The notes beneath the pieces are model-generated. The model did no database searches, had not been told where the DNA came from, and saw nothing but the letters and a program-made list of their open reading frames with translations. From an uncultured Novosphingobium sp. (GTDB taxonomy: Bacteria > Pseudomonadota > Alphaproteobacteria > Sphingomonadales > Sphingomonadaceae), in NCBI GenBank assembly GCA_937996535.1, contig CALKVF010000115.1, forward strand, positions 1-32,527: a stretch of DNA of 32,527 nucleotides, read 5' to 3'. Positions within the stretch are counted from its first letter, which is position 1. Every line of letters starts with the position of its first letter. Shown here in pieces: positions 8,090 to 16,150 of this stretch. A program made the translations under genes and the position numbers.

Positions 8090-9393
8090 GCACCCTTCCC
8101 CTGTCTGGCGAGATCCGCCCCGACCGCCTTGGGAAACTCCTTGGCGATCGGCAATTTCCGCTCGGGCATATATTGGACGAACAGCCCGGTGCGCAGCCCC
8201 AACCGCAGCTGGGCATAGCCCACCGTGCCCGCCGCGCCCGACCAGCCGAACAGCCCGGCCTCGCGCCCGGTGCCCACGACCCCGCCCGCGCCGAAGTTCT
8301 GCCCCGCAATCCACGTCCCCGAAAGGTCCGCCCCCGCCGGCAGCAGGTTCGACGTGCCCATGGCAACCGCCGCCTCGCTCATCACCCGGCGATTACCGGC
8401 CATGCCCCGCCCGACCAGCATGGCAAGGAACCGGTCATAGTCCGCCGGCGAAGTCACCAGCCCCGAGCCGCCGAACGCGAAGGGGATCGGCGCTTCGTAG
8501 ATCGAGCTGCCGGGCTGGTCGATCGCGAAAGGCCGCCCGGCGACGATGGCATAATTGGTGGTGAGATGGGCGGACGCCTGCTGCGGCACGCGAAACCAGC
8601 TGTTGGTCATCCCTGCTGGCGCGAAGATCCGCTCCTGCACGAAGGCATCGAGCGGCTTGCCGGTCACCCGTTCGATCACCAGCCCAAGCACGTCGAGCCC
8701 CATCGAATAGGCCCACTTGGTTCCCGGTTCGGAACGCAGCGGCACGCCGGCAGCGCGGCGCAGGAACTCGTCCCCGCCCGGCGTGGGCGCGCCCGCGGTG
8801 ATCCCCGGCAAGCGGCGGCGCGAAACCAGCCCCGGATTGACCCCGATCCGGGCCAGTTCCTCGGAAACCTTGTCCTTGCTGACCACGGCATAGCCTAGGC
8901 CGCTGGTGTGGGTCATGAGGTGGCGGATCGTGATCAGCTGCGTGGCCGGGCGCGCATCGAGGCTCTTGGCCGGATCGACCGCAACCTGCATGTGCGCGAA
9001 TTCGGGGGCGAAATCGGCCAGCGGCTGATCGAGCGCGAGGCGCCCTTCATCGACCAGGATCATCGCCGCCATGCCGGTGATCGGCTTGGTCATCGAATAG
9101 GCGCGAAACAGGCTGTCTGGGCCATCGGCGTCGGGATCGTCGAACCCTTCGCGGCCGCGCACGATGTAGCCCGCCGGATCGTTGCCCCAGCCGAGCGCGG
9201 CGACCATGCCCGAAACCTGCCGGGCCGAAACATATTTGTCGATCAGTGCGGTGACGGTGGGCCACTGCGCCTCAATCCCGTCCGCACCCCACGCCGCGCC
9301 GCGTCCAAACGGCAAGAGCCCCACGGCCCCCAGCATGGCCGAGCCGCGCAGCAGCGAACGGCGCGAAAGCAGCGGATTGATGGCTTGGGCCAA
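8086..9393 (-). CDS. Tat-exported beta-lactamase-family serine hydrolase
   Basis: Serine hydrolase of the class C beta-lactamase/EstB esterase family, 435 aa from the chosen start. The N-terminus carries a twin-arginine signal (SRRSLLRGSAMLGAVGLLPF, about 10-29), so export is expected to be via Tat. The nucleophile motif S-x-x-K is SMTK at residues 100-103. The general base is probably the Tyr in KWAYSMG (Tyr229), where the usual YxN is Y-S-M. Near the C-terminus, WSGAAGTVGY matches the third motif region. Substrate is unknown; esterase, D-aminopeptidase-like or transesterase activity are all possible. TTG 9393 is chosen for its AGGGAG (9408-9403) at 9-base spacing. GTG 9399 is the alternative. 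Confidence 0.85.
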   Translation of the reverse strand: MAQAINPLLSRRSLLRGSAMLGAVGLLPFGRGAAWGADGIEAQWPTVTALIDKYVSARQVSGMVAALGWGNDPAGYIVRGREGFDDPDADGPDSLFRAYSMTKPITGMAAMILVDEGRLALDQPLADFAPEFAHMQVAVDPAKSLDARPATQLITIRHLMTHTSGLGYAVVSKDKVSEELARIGVNPGLVSRRRLPGITAGAPTPGGDEFLRRAAGVPLRSEPGTKWAYSMGLDVLGLVIERVTGKPLDAFVQERIFAPAGMTNSWFRVPQQASAHLTTNYAIVAGRPFAIDQPGSSIYEAPIPFAFGGSGLVTSPADYDRFLAMLVGRGMAGNRRVMSEAAVAMGTSNLLPAGADLSGTWIAGQNFGAGGVVGTGREAGLFGWSGAAGTVGYAQLRLGLRTGLFVQYMPERKLPIAKEFPKAVGADLARQGKGA

Positions 9394-9406
9394 GGTCACT
9401 CTCTCC

Positions 9407-10456
9407 CTAATCTGCGTGCCCCGCCAGCGCGAGCCGGGCCGCCTTGGCAAACAGGGTGGGCAATCCGGCCTCTTCGATCTGGCGAAGCGGCCACCATTCT
9501 CCGGCTTGCTCGGCCAGCCTAGCCCAATCGCCTCCCGAATAAAGCATCAATTGCAATTCGAGATCGAAGTGCGTGAAGCCGTGGCGGACCACGCCGCCCG
9601 GCGCCCAGTCTCCCGCCAGTGGCGCTTGCCCGTGGCCATCGCCGCGCGCGTTCCAGCCATCATCGGCCAGCGCGCGCATTCCTGCCAGCATCCCCTTGTC
9701 GGCCCGCCGCACCAGCCAGGCCGCGTCATCGCGCACGATCCAGAACGCCCGCCCCCGCCGCACCGGCTTGGCCTTCTTGGGCGGCTTGACCGGGAACCGC
9801 TCGGCCCCCACGCGCCGCCCGGCGCAGGCATCGGCCAGCGGGCAGAGCAAGCAGCGCGGGCTGCGCGGCGTGCAGATCGTCGCGCCAAGATCCATCATCG
9901 CCTGGGCAAAATCGCCGGGCCGCTGTGCCGGGGTGATTTCTTCGGCGCGGGCGCGGATCGCGGCGCGAGCGGCGGGCAGCGGCGTCTCGATCGCCCAGAG
10001 CCGGGTAATCACCCGCTCGACATTGGCATCGACCACGGCGGCGCGCTCGCCAAAGGCAATCGCGGCCACGGCAGCGGCGGTATAAGCACCCAGCCCCGGC
10101 AGTTCGCGCAAAGCGGCCTCGCTCGCGGGGAAAACCCCGCCGCGCGCCGCCACGGCGCGGGCACAGGCAATGAGATTGCGCGCCCGAGCATAGTATCCCA
10201 GCCCCGCCCAGGCCGCCATGACCTCGGCCTCGTCCGCCGCGGCCAGATCCTCCACTGTCGGCCAGCGCGTGGTAAACTTGGCGAAATAGGGACCGACGGC
10301 GGCAACCGTGGTCTGTTGCAGCATCACTTCGGACAGCCACACGCGATAGGGCTCGGGCCGCGGAGTATGCGGCGGGCTGCGCCACGGCAGGGCGCGGGCA
10401 TGATCGTCATACCAGCCCAGCAAACGGCACGGGATATCTTGCGCGCTGGCATCCAT
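9407..10456 (-). CDS. mutY: A/G-specific adenine glycosylase MutY
   Basis: Base-excision repair glycosylase that removes adenine opposite 8-oxoguanine; 349 aa. The catalytic Glu43 is in LSEVMLQQT, the helix-hairpin-helix LPGLGAYTAAAV is at 119-130, and the catalytic Asp143 is in VDANVERV. The [4Fe-4S] ligands are Cys195, Cys202, Cys205 and Cys211 (C-x6-C-x2-C-x5-C). The C-terminal Nudix-like 8-oxoG recognition domain runs from about 230. ATG 10456-10454 (MDASAQDI) is chosen over a TTG at 10516, which would overlap the divergent DUF721 gene. Only 29 bp separate the two start codons. The stop is 13 bp before the serine hydrolase TTG, so co-transcription is likely. Confidence 0.95.
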   Translation of the reverse strand: MDASAQDIPCRLLGWYDDHARALPWRSPPHTPRPEPYRVWLSEVMLQQTTVAAVGPYFAKFTTRWPTVEDLAAADEAEVMAAWAGLGYYARARNLIACARAVAARGGVFPASEAALRELPGLGAYTAAAVAAIAFGERAAVVDANVERVITRLWAIETPLPAARAAIRARAEEITPAQRPGDFAQAMMDLGATICTPRSPRCLLCPLADACAGRRVGAERFPVKPPKKAKPVRRGRAFWIVRDDAAWLVRRADKGMLAGMRALADDGWNARGDGHGQAPLAGDWAPGGVVRHGFTHFDLELQLMLYSGGDWARLAEQAGEWWPLRQIEEAGLPTLFAKAARLALAGHAD

Positions 10457-10485
10457 GCCGCCGCTATGGCATTGGCTGGCTGCAA

Positions 10486-11037
10486 ATGGAACGCAGTCCC
10501 AAAAAGCCCGGATCAAAAAAGCCCGATGCCGCCGCGCGCCGGTTTGAGCGCGCGCGCGGCGGCGCGGCCCGGGCCGTGGGCGAACTGATGCCCGAAATCG
10601 GCCGCACAGCGTTTCGCCGCTTTGGCTTCGTGCAATCGAGCGTGGTGACCCGCTGGCCCGAAATCGTGGGCGAGCGCCATGCCCGGGTCTGCGCCCCGGA
10701 ATCGATCCGCTTTCCCCCCGGCGAAAAGAGCGAAGGCATCCTTCAACTGGTCGTCGTACCCGCCCATGCCCCGCTGATCAGCCACGTCACCCCCGAGATC
10801 ATCGAGCGGGTAAACCGCTTTTTCGGTTACAACGCGGTGGCCAAGGTCAAGCTTCGGCAAGGTGAGGTTAAGCCGCCAGCTGCTCAGAAAACCACCGCCG
10901 CGCCGCCCTCGCTCAAGCCGATTCCGATGGAATTGGGGGAAAGCCTGCGCGATATCGGCGATCCTGAACTGCGCACCGTGCTTGAATCGCTGGCCCGCGC
11001 GATGACTGCCCAGAATGGAACTTCGAATGACCAATAG
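10486..11037 (+). CDS. DUF721 / DciA-like protein (candidate DnaB helicase loader)
   Basis: A 183-aa basic protein with a DUF721 domain. A Lys/Arg-rich N-terminus (SPKKPGSKKP) precedes the core, which contains RWPEIVGERHARVCAPESI (about 56-74) and a hydrophobic strand EGILQLVVVPAHAPLISH (83-100). The founding DUF721 member DciA is the ancestral loader of the DnaB replicative helicase in bacteria lacking DnaC. That role is inferred here from the family only. The gene is divergent from mutY and heads the mutY–DUF721–dsbA–smc order seen in many alphaproteobacteria. Its last 11 bases overlap the start of the dsbA gene. Confidence 0.85.
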   Translation: MERSPKKPGSKKPDAAARRFERARGGAARAVGELMPEIGRTAFRRFGFVQSSVVTRWPEIVGERHARVCAPESIRFPPGEKSEGILQLVVVPAHAPLISHVTPEIIERVNRFFGYNAVAKVKLRQGEVKPPAAQKTTAAPPSLKPIPMELGESLRDIGDPELRTVLESLARAMTAQNGTSNDQ

Positions 11038-11758
11038 CCTGATCAAGAAGCTTGGCCTTGCCGCAGCGATCGTGCTGGGCGCGGTGGCGGCGCTGCCGGC
11101 CGCATCGGCCAAGCCCGCCCCGCGCGCCGCCCAGGCCCCTGCCCGCAACTGGAACGCGGTGATCAGCTATCTGCCCAGTGGCGCGATCTTGAAGGGCAAT
11201 CCGGCGGCCAAGGTCAAGCTGGTCGAATATATCAGCTACACCTGCCCGCACTGCGCACACTTCAACGCCGAAGCCTCGCCGGTGCTGGCCAGCAGCTATA
11301 TCGCCAGCGGCAAGGTCCAGGTCGAAATCCGCCCGTTCTTCCGCAACATGTTCGATGTCACCGCGTCGTTGCTCGCCCATTGCGGGCCGATCGGGAAGTT
11401 CCAGGGCAACCACGATGCCCTGCTCGCCCAGCAGGAACAGTGGATGGCCCCCGCCGAACACCCCACCAGCGAACAGATCGCGCGCTGGTCGGATCCTGAT
11501 TTCGCCAAGCGGATGCAGGCCGTTTCCAACGATCTCGGGCTGACCCGGGTAATGCTGGCGCGCGGCTATTCGGCGCCGCAGCTGGGCGCCTGCCTGGCGG
11601 ACAAGGCGATGGCCCAGAAGCTGGCTGACCTCACCAACCAGGGCGTCTCGACCTACAAGGTCCAGGGCACCCCCGCCTTCCTGATCAACAACCAGCTGCA
11701 GGACGATGTCTTTGGCTGGGCGGCGCTGCACCCCAAGCTTGATCAGTCGCTGCGCTGA
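11027..11758 (+). CDS. Secreted DsbA-family thiol oxidoreductase
   Basis: Periplasmic DsbA-like thioredoxin-fold protein of 243 aa, expected to introduce disulfides into exported proteins. A Sec signal peptide is clear: MTNSLIKK, a hydrophobic core to about residue 24, and an AASA cleavage area near 25-28. The active site CPHC is at 73-76 (EYISYTCPHCAHF). A helical domain follows, and the cis-Pro loop VQGTPAFLIN lies near residue 220. ATG 11027 is used; it sits inside the DUF721 3' end (11-bp overlap), while the in-frame ATG 11015 would give a poorer signal peptide. A second, lipoprotein paralogue follows after 105 bp. Confidence 0.92.
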   Translation: MTNSLIKKLGLAAAIVLGAVAALPAASAKPAPRAAQAPARNWNAVISYLPSGAILKGNPAAKVKLVEYISYTCPHCAHFNAEASPVLASSYIASGKVQVEIRPFFRNMFDVTASLLAHCGPIGKFQGNHDALLAQQEQWMAPAEHPTSEQIARWSDPDFAKRMQAVSNDLGLTRVMLARGYSAPQLGACLADKAMAQKLADLTNQGVSTYKVQGTPAFLINNQLQDDVFGWAALHPKLDQSLR

Positions 11759-11777
11759 ACCTGTCGACTGCCCTGTG

Positions 11778-11800
11778 GAGAACGCGCAGCCGCCGTTCTC
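11778..11800 (+). terminator. Hairpin after the secreted dsbA (possible terminator)
   Basis: A perfect 7-bp inverted repeat (GAGAACG at 11778-11784, CGTTCTC at 11794-11800) with a 9-base loop lies 19 bp after the dsbA stop. Only three T residues in a row follow at 11806-11808, so an intrinsic terminator is possible but weak. Confidence 0.35.
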
Positions 11801-11863
11801 GCTACTTTCAACCCACGCACCGCCGGGCTAGCCTTGGCAATCGCACCAGAGGAACTGAACCAG

Positions 11864-12616
11864 ATGAAGCTTCGCCACCTTGGCCTTATCGCCCTTGCCC
11901 CGCTCGCGCTCGGGCTTGCCGCCTGCAACAAGGGCAGCAGCGATGCCGGCACCGCCGAACTGTCGGGCGCGCCGATCGCCGCCGTGGCGCCGCCTGCGGG
12001 CAAGACCTGGGCCGACGTGGTCAAGGTCACCGATGAAGGCGGCTATCAGATGGGCAACCCCGACGCCCCGATCAAGGTGATCGAATATGGCTCGCTGACC
12101 TGCCCGCACTGCGCCGAATTCGCCGAACTCGCCGGCGTCGAACTGCGCGACCAATATGTCGCCAGCGGCCGGGTTTCGTATGAATTCCGCAACATGGTCC
12201 GCGATGCGATCGACCTTACGCTGGTCCAGCTGGTGCGCTGCAGCCCGCCCGAAAGCTTCTTCGCGCTGACCGACCAGACCTTCGCCAACCAGAAGGCCTT
12301 CTTCGAAAAGGCCCAGGGCGCCAGCAAGGCCGAGCAGGAAGCCGCCTTTGCCGCCGCTCCCAACCTGCGCGGCGCGGCAATCGCCAACCTGACCGGCTCG
12401 CTCGACTTCTTCGCCGCACGCGGCATTGCCAAGGACCAGGCCAACAAGTGCCTCGCCGACAGCAAGACCGCCGAAAAGCTGGCGACCATGTCCAACGAAC
12501 AGGGCCAGAAGTACAACATCGAAGGCACCCCCACCTTCTTCATCAACGGCAAGAAGCAGGACTTCAACACCTGGCCCCAGCTCAAGGACGCGCTGATCAA
12601 GGCCGGGGCGCGCTGA
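11864..12616 (+). CDS. Lipoprotein DsbA-family thiol oxidoreductase
   Basis: Second DsbA-like protein, 250 aa, with a lipoprotein signal: MKLRHLGLIALAPLALGLAAC, in which Cys21 is the predicted lipidated residue of a GLAAC lipobox. A flexible Gly/Ser/Ala linker follows to about 45. The active site is CPHC at 80-83 (EYGSLTCPHCAEF), and the cis-Pro loop is IEGTPTFFING. Membrane anchoring sets it apart from the soluble paralogue just upstream. ATG 11864 has GAGGAACTGAACCAG before it as ribosome-binding context; the frame upstream from TTG 11834 would spoil the lipoprotein signal. smc begins 32 bp after its stop. Confidence 0.92.
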   Translation: MKLRHLGLIALAPLALGLAACNKGSSDAGTAELSGAPIAAVAPPAGKTWADVVKVTDEGGYQMGNPDAPIKVIEYGSLTCPHCAEFAELAGVELRDQYVASGRVSYEFRNMVRDAIDLTLVQLVRCSPPESFFALTDQTFANQKAFFEKAQGASKAEQEAAFAAAPNLRGAAIANLTGSLDFFAARGIAKDQANKCLADSKTAEKLATMSNEQGQKYNIEGTPTFFINGKKQDFNTWPQLKDALIKAGAR

Positions 12617-12648
12617 TCCTGGACTGAACCGGACGGTAGGCCGGTCCG

Positions 12649-15600
12649 ATGCGCATCAAGCGGCTCAAGCTGTCGGGCTTCAAAAGCTTCGTCGAGCCAG
12701 CCGAACTGCGCATCGAACCGGGCCTGACCGGGGTGGTCGGTCCCAACGGCTGCGGCAAATCGAACCTGCTCGAAGCAATCCGCTGGGTCATGGGCGAAAG
12801 CTCGGCCAAGTCGATGCGCGGCGGGGGCATGGAAGATGTGATCTTCGCCGGCACCGCGCAGCGCCCGCCGCGCGATTTTGCCGAAGTCGTGCTGGTGGCC
12901 GAGGATGCTCAGCGCGAAGAACTCGAAGTCGTCCGCCGGATCGAACGCGGCGCGGGCAGCGCCTACCGGGTCAACGGGCGCGACGTGCGGGCCAAGGATG
13001 TCGCGCTAGTTTTTGCCGATGCGGCCACCGGGGCGCACAGCCCGGCGCTGGTTTCGCAAGGGCGGATCGCGGCGGTGATCGCGGCCAAGCCCGCCGAACG
13101 CCGCATGATGCTCGAAGAAGCCGCCGGGATCGCCGGGCTGCACGTGCGCCGCAAGGATGCCGAGCAGAAACTGCGCGCCACCGAGGCCAATCTTGCCCGG
13201 CTCGAAGACATCATGGCCGGGCTCGATCAGCAGATCGCCAGCCTGCGCCGTCAGGCCCGCGCTGCCGAACGCTACAAAGGCCTGTCCGAACGGATCCGCC
13301 TTGCCGAAGCCCGGCTGGTCTTTGCACGCTGGCGCGATGCCGCCGCCGCCGCCGAAGCCGCACGGGGCGAGGCCCAGGCCGCCGAAATCCGGGTCGAACA
13401 GGCGCAAGTGGCGATGAAAGCCGCGCAAGAAGCCCAGCACAGCGCCGCTGCCGCGCTGGCCGAAGCGCGCGAGGAACTGGCCGACCGGCGCGATGACAGC
13501 ACCGCCCACGGCCACCGCATGGCCGCGCTCACCGCCCAGCTCGAAGCGGCCGAACAGCGGCTCAAGGATCTCGAACGCCAGCACCAGCGGCTCGAAGAGG
13601 ATCGCGGCGATGCCGACCGGCTGACCCACGATGCTGCCGATGCCCTCGCCCGGCTCGAACGCGAACTGGCCGAAGGCGAGGCCCGGCTCAGCAGCGACGA
13701 ACAACGCCGCCCGCAGGTTGCCGCAGCGCTGGATAATGCCGATCGCAACCTGCGCGCCGCAGAACTCGCACTGGCCAATGCCACCGCCACGCAGGCCGGG
13801 GTCGAAGCCGAATGGCGGGTGGCTGATGCCGCGCTCTCGGCCGCGCAAACCCGCCTGTCCCGGCTCGAAAACGATACCCGCCGGCAGGCCGACCTGCGCG
13901 AGGCGCTGGGCCGGGAAAGCGATCCGGTCAATGCGCTCACCGAAGCCGAGGCCGCGCGCGACACCGCAGCCAAGGCGCTGACCGAAAGCCGTGCCGCGCT
14001 GGAAACCCAGCAGGCGCGCAAGGCTGAATTGCAGGCCGAACGCGACAGTGCTGGCAGCGCGCTGGCCGCCGCCCGGGCCGAACTGGCCGGGGTCGAGCGT
14101 GAACACAGCGCCCTGCTGCGCGACCGCGAGGCCCGGGCCAAACAGGCCAGCGGCAAGCACGGCCTGCCCCAGGCGCTCGATCAGGTTCGCGCCGCCCCCG
14201 GCTATGAACGCGCGCTTGCCGCCGTGCTCGGGCGCGATGCCAAGGCTCCGCTCGGCCCGGCCCCCTCCGACGAGGATGGCCGGTTCTGGACCGGGGCGAA
14301 TGCGCCCGCGCCGGTTGCCGGCAGCCTCGCCGCCCATGTCACCGCCTGCCCGACCGAACTCGCCGCCCGCCTCGCGCTGGTCCATGTGGCTGAGAGCGAT
14401 GATGGCCGCGCGCTCGGCCCCGGGGAGTGGCTGGTCACCAAGGCCGGGCGGATCCGCCGCTGGGACGGCTTCGTGGCGCGCGGCGAAGGCGCCGCTGAAG
14501 CGGCCCGGCTCGAAGCCGAAAACCGGCTTACCGCGCTGGATGGCGAACTGCCCCCGCTGCGCGCCGCGGTCGATCAGGCAGAGGCCGCTCAGGCCGCAGC
14601 CCAGGCGCAAGTCGCCGAATTGCAGCTGGGCATCGTGGCCGCCGAACGCGCCGCCGCCGCCGCATCGGAGGCTGAACGCGCCGCGCTGCGGGCAGTCGAT
14701 CAGGCCGAAGCGGCCAAGGCCCGGCTCGAACTGCGCCGCGCGGAACTCGCCGCTGCGGCCACCGATCTTGCAGAACAGGTCCGGCAGGCCGAGGCCGAGG
14801 CCGAAGGCGCCGCCGCCCGGCGCGCCGAACTGCCCGATCCCGAAACCGGCCGCGCCCAGCTGGCCGATGCCCGCCAGCGCCATGATGGCGCCCGCCAGGG
14901 CTTGCAGGCGGCCACCGCCGCGCTCGCCGCGCACGATCAGGCGCTGGCCGTGGCGCGCGAGCGCACCAATGCCCAGCGCACGGACATCAAATCCTGGCAG
15001 GCCCGCGCCGGCGATGCCGCCAACCGGCTAGCGCAGATGGCCCGCCGCTTCGAGGAAATCGAGGAAGAGCGCGCGGTGGTTGCCGCCAAGCCCGCCAGCC
15101 TGATGCGCGAAATCGAGGCTGGTGATGCGGTTCGCACCCGGATTGCCGGCGAACTCGCCGCCGCCGAGACCCGCGTGGCCGAGACGAGCGAGGCCGCCCG
15201 CGCGATCGAAACCCGCTTTGCCGAGGTCAATGAAACCCTCGCCAGCGCCCGCGAACTGCGCGCAGGCGCCGTTGCCCGCGCTGAAAACGAGGAAGCGCGC
15301 CGGGCGGAAATGGCCGGCATTTCGGGCGAGCGGTTCCAGTGCCCGCCGCCGCTGCTGCCCGAACGGTTTGGCTTTGCCGGCAGCGAAGTGGCCGCCGCCG
15401 CCCAGGAATCCGCCGAGCATGACAAGCTGGTCGCCGAACGCGAGCGGATCGGCCCGGTCAATCTCGTCGCCGCCGACGAACTGTCTGCTGCCGAGGAGCG
15501 CCACGGATCGAGCCTCGCCGAGCAGGCCGAGCTGGCCGAAGCGGTCAACCGTCTGCGCGGCTCGATCGGTAATCTCAACCGCGAGGGGCGCGAACGTCTG

Positions 15601-16074
15601 CGCGCCGCGTTTGAAGCAGTCGATGGGCATTTCCGCCGCCTGTTCACCCGCCTGTTCGAAGGCGGGCAGGCCCATCTGGCGCTGGTCGATTCCGACGATC
15701 CGCTCGAAGCGGGCCTTGAAATCTATGCCCAGCCGCCGGGCAAGCGGCTGCAATCGCTGACCCTGCTGTCGGGCGGGGAACAGGCGCTGACCGCCGTGGC
15801 GCTGATCTTCGCGCTGTTCCTGACCAATCCGGCGCCGATCTGCGTGCTCGACGAAGTAGATGCCCCGCTCGACGATGCCAATATCGAACGCTTCTGCGAC
15901 CTGCTCGAAGCGATGACCCAGGAAACCGATACCCGCTACCTCATTGTCACCCACAATGCCGTGACGATGAGCCGGATGCACCGGCTGTTCGGGGTGACCA
16001 TGGTCGAGCGCGGAGTCAGCCGGCTGGTCAGCGTCGATCTCAGCGCAGCCGAACAGCTGCTGGCCGCCGAATAG
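12649..16074 (+). CDS. smc: Chromosome segregation ATPase SMC
   Basis: Structural maintenance of chromosomes protein, 1141 aa, typical for alphaproteobacteria. The head domain starts at once with Walker A GPNGCGKSN (31-39). Two long Ala/Glu/Arg-rich coiled coils (about 165-500 and 620-960) flank a hinge at about 505-615. The C-terminal half of the ATPase head has the ABC signature LSGGEQ (1040-1045) and Walker B CVLDEVDAPLDD (1065-1076). The protein dimerises through the hinge and organises DNA with ScpA/ScpB, neither of which is encoded in this window. The high Ala/Arg coding bias creates long open frames on the opposite strand that are not genes. Confidence 0.97.
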   Translation: MRIKRLKLSGFKSFVEPAELRIEPGLTGVVGPNGCGKSNLLEAIRWVMGESSAKSMRGGGMEDVIFAGTAQRPPRDFAEVVLVAEDAQREELEVVRRIERGAGSAYRVNGRDVRAKDVALVFADAATGAHSPALVSQGRIAAVIAAKPAERRMMLEEAAGIAGLHVRRKDAEQKLRATEANLARLEDIMAGLDQQIASLRRQARAAERYKGLSERIRLAEARLVFARWRDAAAAAEAARGEAQAAEIRVEQAQVAMKAAQEAQHSAAAALAEAREELADRRDDSTAHGHRMAALTAQLEAAEQRLKDLERQHQRLEEDRGDADRLTHDAADALARLERELAEGEARLSSDEQRRPQVAAALDNADRNLRAAELALANATATQAGVEAEWRVADAALSAAQTRLSRLENDTRRQADLREALGRESDPVNALTEAEAARDTAAKALTESRAALETQQARKAELQAERDSAGSALAAARAELAGVEREHSALLRDREARAKQASGKHGLPQALDQVRAAPGYERALAAVLGRDAKAPLGPAPSDEDGRFWTGANAPAPVAGSLAAHVTACPTELAARLALVHVAESDDGRALGPGEWLVTKAGRIRRWDGFVARGEGAAEAARLEAENRLTALDGELPPLRAAVDQAEAAQAAAQAQVAELQLGIVAAERAAAAASEAERAALRAVDQAEAAKARLELRRAELAAAATDLAEQVRQAEAEAEGAAARRAELPDPETGRAQLADARQRHDGARQGLQAATAALAAHDQALAVARERTNAQRTDIKSWQARAGDAANRLAQMARRFEEIEEERAVVAAKPASLMREIEAGDAVRTRIAGELAAAETRVAETSEAARAIETRFAEVNETLASARELRAGAVARAENEEARRAEMAGISGERFQCPPPLLPERFGFAGSEVAAAAQESAEHDKLVAERERIGPVNLVAADELSAAEERHGSSLAEQAELAEAVNRLRGSIGNLNREGRERLRAAFEAVDGHFRRLFTRLFEGGQAHLALVDSDDPLEAGLEIYAQPPGKRLQSLTLLSGGEQALTAVALIFALFLTNPAPICVLDEVDAPLDDANIERFCDLLEAMTQETDTRYLIVTHNAVTMSRMHRLFGVTMVERGVSRLVSVDLSAAEQLLAAE

Positions 16075-16114
16075 CGTTCAAAATCAAGCCATAGCCCCGC
16101 TTCGCACGAGGCGC

Positions 16115-16142
16115 TTGATCTCGCTCTGCAATGGAACATAAT
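16115..16142 (+). promoter_or_regulatory. Candidate imuA promoter
   Basis: TTGATC (16115-16120) and CATAAT (16137-16142) are 16 bases apart, a good match to a housekeeping -35/-10 pair. A start of transcription 7-8 bases after the -10 would fall at 16149-16151, on the imuA ATG itself. That would make the message leaderless or nearly so. Confidence 0.55.
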
Positions 16143-16148
16143 AAGAAC
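16134..16148 (+). promoter_or_regulatory. LexA operator (SOS box) of imuA-imuB-dnaE2
   Basis: The sequence GAAC-ATAATAA-GAAC is an exact match to the alphaproteobacterial LexA box, the direct repeat GAAC-N7-GAAC (equivalently GTTC-N7-GTTC). It overlaps the -10 hexamer and ends 2 bases before the imuA ATG, so bound LexA would block transcription initiation. It precedes a cassette known to be SOS-induced in Caulobacter and relatives. Confidence 0.85.
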
Positions 16149-16150
16149 AT

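Noticed and set aside
7227..8314. Extended N-terminus for the NudC-like protein up to 8314.
   Set aside because: The extra 75 residues are Arg/Gly-rich out-of-frame sequence from the serine hydrolase gene; the ATGA overlap at 8089 is the natural start.
13006..14934. A 642-codon open frame antisense to smc.
   Set aside because: Its translation is Gly/Ala/Phe-rich low-complexity sequence mirroring the Ala/Glu/Arg codons of the SMC coiled coil. It has no domain and no ribosome site, and is typical of GC-rich shadow frames.
16083..16119. 7-bp inverted repeat ATCAAGC/GCTTGAT after smc, considered as a terminator.
   Set aside because: The 23-base loop is long, there is no T-run, and the right arm overlaps the proposed imuA -35.
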